Part shown: in pieces, positions 5,443 through 6,345 of the stretch
Layout: each line of letters begins with the position of its first letter
Position numbering within the stretch: position 1 is the first letter of the stretch
Assembly: GCA_002400445.1 (NCBI GenBank)
Contig: DGQO01000251.1
Coordinates: 27,753-34,097 of the forward strand
Length of the DNA: 6,345 bases
Direction of reading: 5' to 3'
DNA from: Chitinophagaceae bacterium UBA4412
GTDB lineage: Bacteria > Bacteroidota > Bacteroidia > Chitinophagales > Chitinophagaceae
Position numbers and translations under genes: made by a program
The notes under the pieces: generated by a model
What the model was told of the DNA's origin: nothing
Database searches by the model: none
The model's input: only the letters and a program-made list of their open reading frames with translations

Positions 5443-6312
5443 TTAAGGGGCAATAAGTGTTTGCGCAGCAGAGCCGTAACCGGCAAATACACCAAGGGCA
5501 CCATTGCTGATATTTCCGAGCACCTTATTGGGCTGCGCAAATGGATTACCAATGCTCTGCTGGGCAAATTCCCAGGTGTTCCAAAAAGTATAAGTGGCTT
5601 TGTCTATAGCCGAGAATTTTATCGTAACGGTATCGCCTCTTTTATAAAAATTTTCTTCTTCTTTAGGAGGATCATTCCGGTTGAAACCCTGTGGTAACAA
5701 AATCGTATAAGTACTGCCATCAATTACCTGATCGTCAAACACAGCACCGGGATAAAAAGGATCTGCATTTTTCTTTGTAAAATAACGGTTATAGTTGCCG
5801 CGGCCGGGTGGATCAGTAGTGCGGATATACATTACCCGCTTAGCTGTATCCGGGTTTTGAGGAGCAACCTGGAACCATACGGAATCAGGAAAATAAAGGG
5901 AGGCTGGTATCGTAGTTGTGCCCAGGTATTCTTTGCCTTCGCTCACAATTCTTAAATCGTAATTCGTATTAAGGGTACCCACAAAAGCCGTGGATAAATT
6001 GCTGCTGTCTATTCCATAATAAGATGCACTGATACCAGGTGCGAGCGTGAGGGTATATTCTTTTAAACGATGCGTTAAATTTCCATTGCTCATGTACACT
6101 TCGGCGTTATGGACAAATGAATTGGACAATAATTCGGGAGTCAGTTTTTCATAATAGGAAAAGGATCTCGTGAGTATAACCCTTGGAGGCAGCCCGCTTT
6201 CAATTTGTGCATCCACCGTGAGCAAGGGTTCAGTAGTTTTAAGATTAAAATCAATATTCTTCTCACAAGAGGAAAGCCACAACAATAAACAAACAAAAAC
6301 CACATTTTTCAT
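5443..6312 (-). CDS. DUF4249 family lipoprotein
   Basis: A 289-residue lipoprotein recognised as DUF4249, a Bacteroidota envelope family usually encoded just downstream of a TonB-dependent outer-membrane receptor; its biochemical role is not established. The signal peptide is very short: MKNVVFVCLLLW, then lipobox LSSC (13-16) with the lipidated Cys16 followed by EKN. The mature part is beta-rich. An N-terminal domain begins PLLTVDAQIESGLPPRVILTRS (29-50), typical of the family. Later marks are a PGRGNYNRYF block (169-178) and a C-terminal family block at 236-280: IDKATYTFWNTWEFAQQ, then GNPF, then LGNISNGALGVFAGYG. The C-terminus looks natural and complete. The short signal peptide fixes the ATG at 6310-6312; no other start would keep it. 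It probably sits in the outer membrane as partner of a receptor encoded past the right edge, which is inference from family context. Confidence 0.88.
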   Translation of the reverse strand: MKNVVFVCLLLWLSSCEKNIDFNLKTTEPLLTVDAQIESGLPPRVILTRSFSYYEKLTPELLSNSFVHNAEVYMSNGNLTHRLKEYTLTLAPGISASYYGIDSSNLSTAFVGTLNTNYDLRIVSEGKEYLGTTTIPASLYFPDSVWFQVAPQNPDTAKRVMYIRTTDPPGRGNYNRYFTKKNADPFYPGAVFDDQVIDGSTYTILLPQGFNRNDPPKEEENFYKRGDTVTIKFSAIDKATYTFWNTWEFAQQSIGNPFAQPNKVLGNISNGALGVFAGYGSAAQTLIAP

Positions 6313-6316
6313 CCGG

Positions 6317-6324
6317 CAAATTTA
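6317..6324 (-). promoter_or_regulatory. Candidate -7 box immediately before the DUF4249 gene
   Basis: On the minus strand TAAATTTG matches TANNTTTG exactly and is followed by CCGG and then the ATG. The full 11-base string TAAATTTGCCG is identical to the one before the MATE gene. With only 4 bases between box and ATG, initiation would give a leaderless transcript. The -33 position falls at or beyond the window edge and cannot be judged. Chance overlap with the end of an upstream gene is possible. Confidence 0.4.
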
Positions 6325-6345
6325 ACTTCTTTTCAATGATGCAGA
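6322..6345 (-). CDS. Possible last codons of an upstream gene (partial)
   Basis: The minus strand entering at the right edge has seven open codons (SASLKRS) and a TAA at 6322-6324, 9 bases before the DUF4249 ATG. DUF4249 genes normally follow a TonB-dependent receptor, and the alternating polar pattern would suit a last beta strand, though receptors usually end in an aromatic residue. Another frame also stops here (LHH then TGA). Eight codons cannot identify a gene; the call rests on context. Confidence 0.22.
   Translation of the reverse strand, partial: SASLKRS

Overview
The window looks like chromosomal core sequence from a member of the Bacteroidota, most likely a Chitinophagaceae-type bacterium. 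The pointers are two families largely confined to that phylum (a DUF3822 protein directly upstream of rsmD, and a DUF4249 lipoprotein), Bacteroidota-type -7 promoter boxes (TANNTTTG), no convincing Shine-Dalgarno sites, moderate GC, and tightly packed genes. The organism assignment is inference from gene content, not from a marker comparison.

Layout. A minus-strand block at 1-1797 holds DUF3822 - rsmD - 5-formyltetrahydrofolate cyclo-ligase. Its genes overlap by 13 and 8 bases, and the last one runs off the left edge. A 43-base divergent spacer separates this block from the only plus-strand gene, a MATE-family exporter (1841-3226). That gene converges, with a 1-base gap, on a second minus-strand block running from the right edge to 3228: a DUF4249 lipoprotein (5443-6312), trxB (4455-5402), folB (3977-4333) and a secreted TPR protein (3228-3980). 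The last two overlap by ATGA. A 121-base spacer between trxB and folB holds a long, nearly perfect hairpin. A few codons at the right edge may be the tail of a further gene, in the place where a TonB-dependent receptor usually sits next to DUF4249.

Function. Most of the window is housekeeping: 16S rRNA methylation (RsmD), two folate steps (FolB in de novo synthesis, 5-FTHF cyclo-ligase in folate salvage), cytosolic thiol redox (TrxB) and drug/cation export (MATE). The DUF4249 lipoprotein is a cell-envelope protein probably tied to a TonB-dependent transporter. No mobile element, CRISPR array, tRNA or rRNA was seen, and every stretch over 300 bases is coding.

The least ordinary signals are: (i) the TPR protein's resemblance to the eukaryotic RMDN/FAM82 family, here with a secretion signal; (ii) an identical 11-base promoter-like string, TAAATTTGCCG, 4 and 7 bases before two start codons, suggesting leaderless mRNAs; (iii) the trxB-folB hairpin; (iv) a D-to-G change in RsmD's D/N-PPY motif; (v) two genes that appear to need TTG starts. 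I found no multi-gene novel system.
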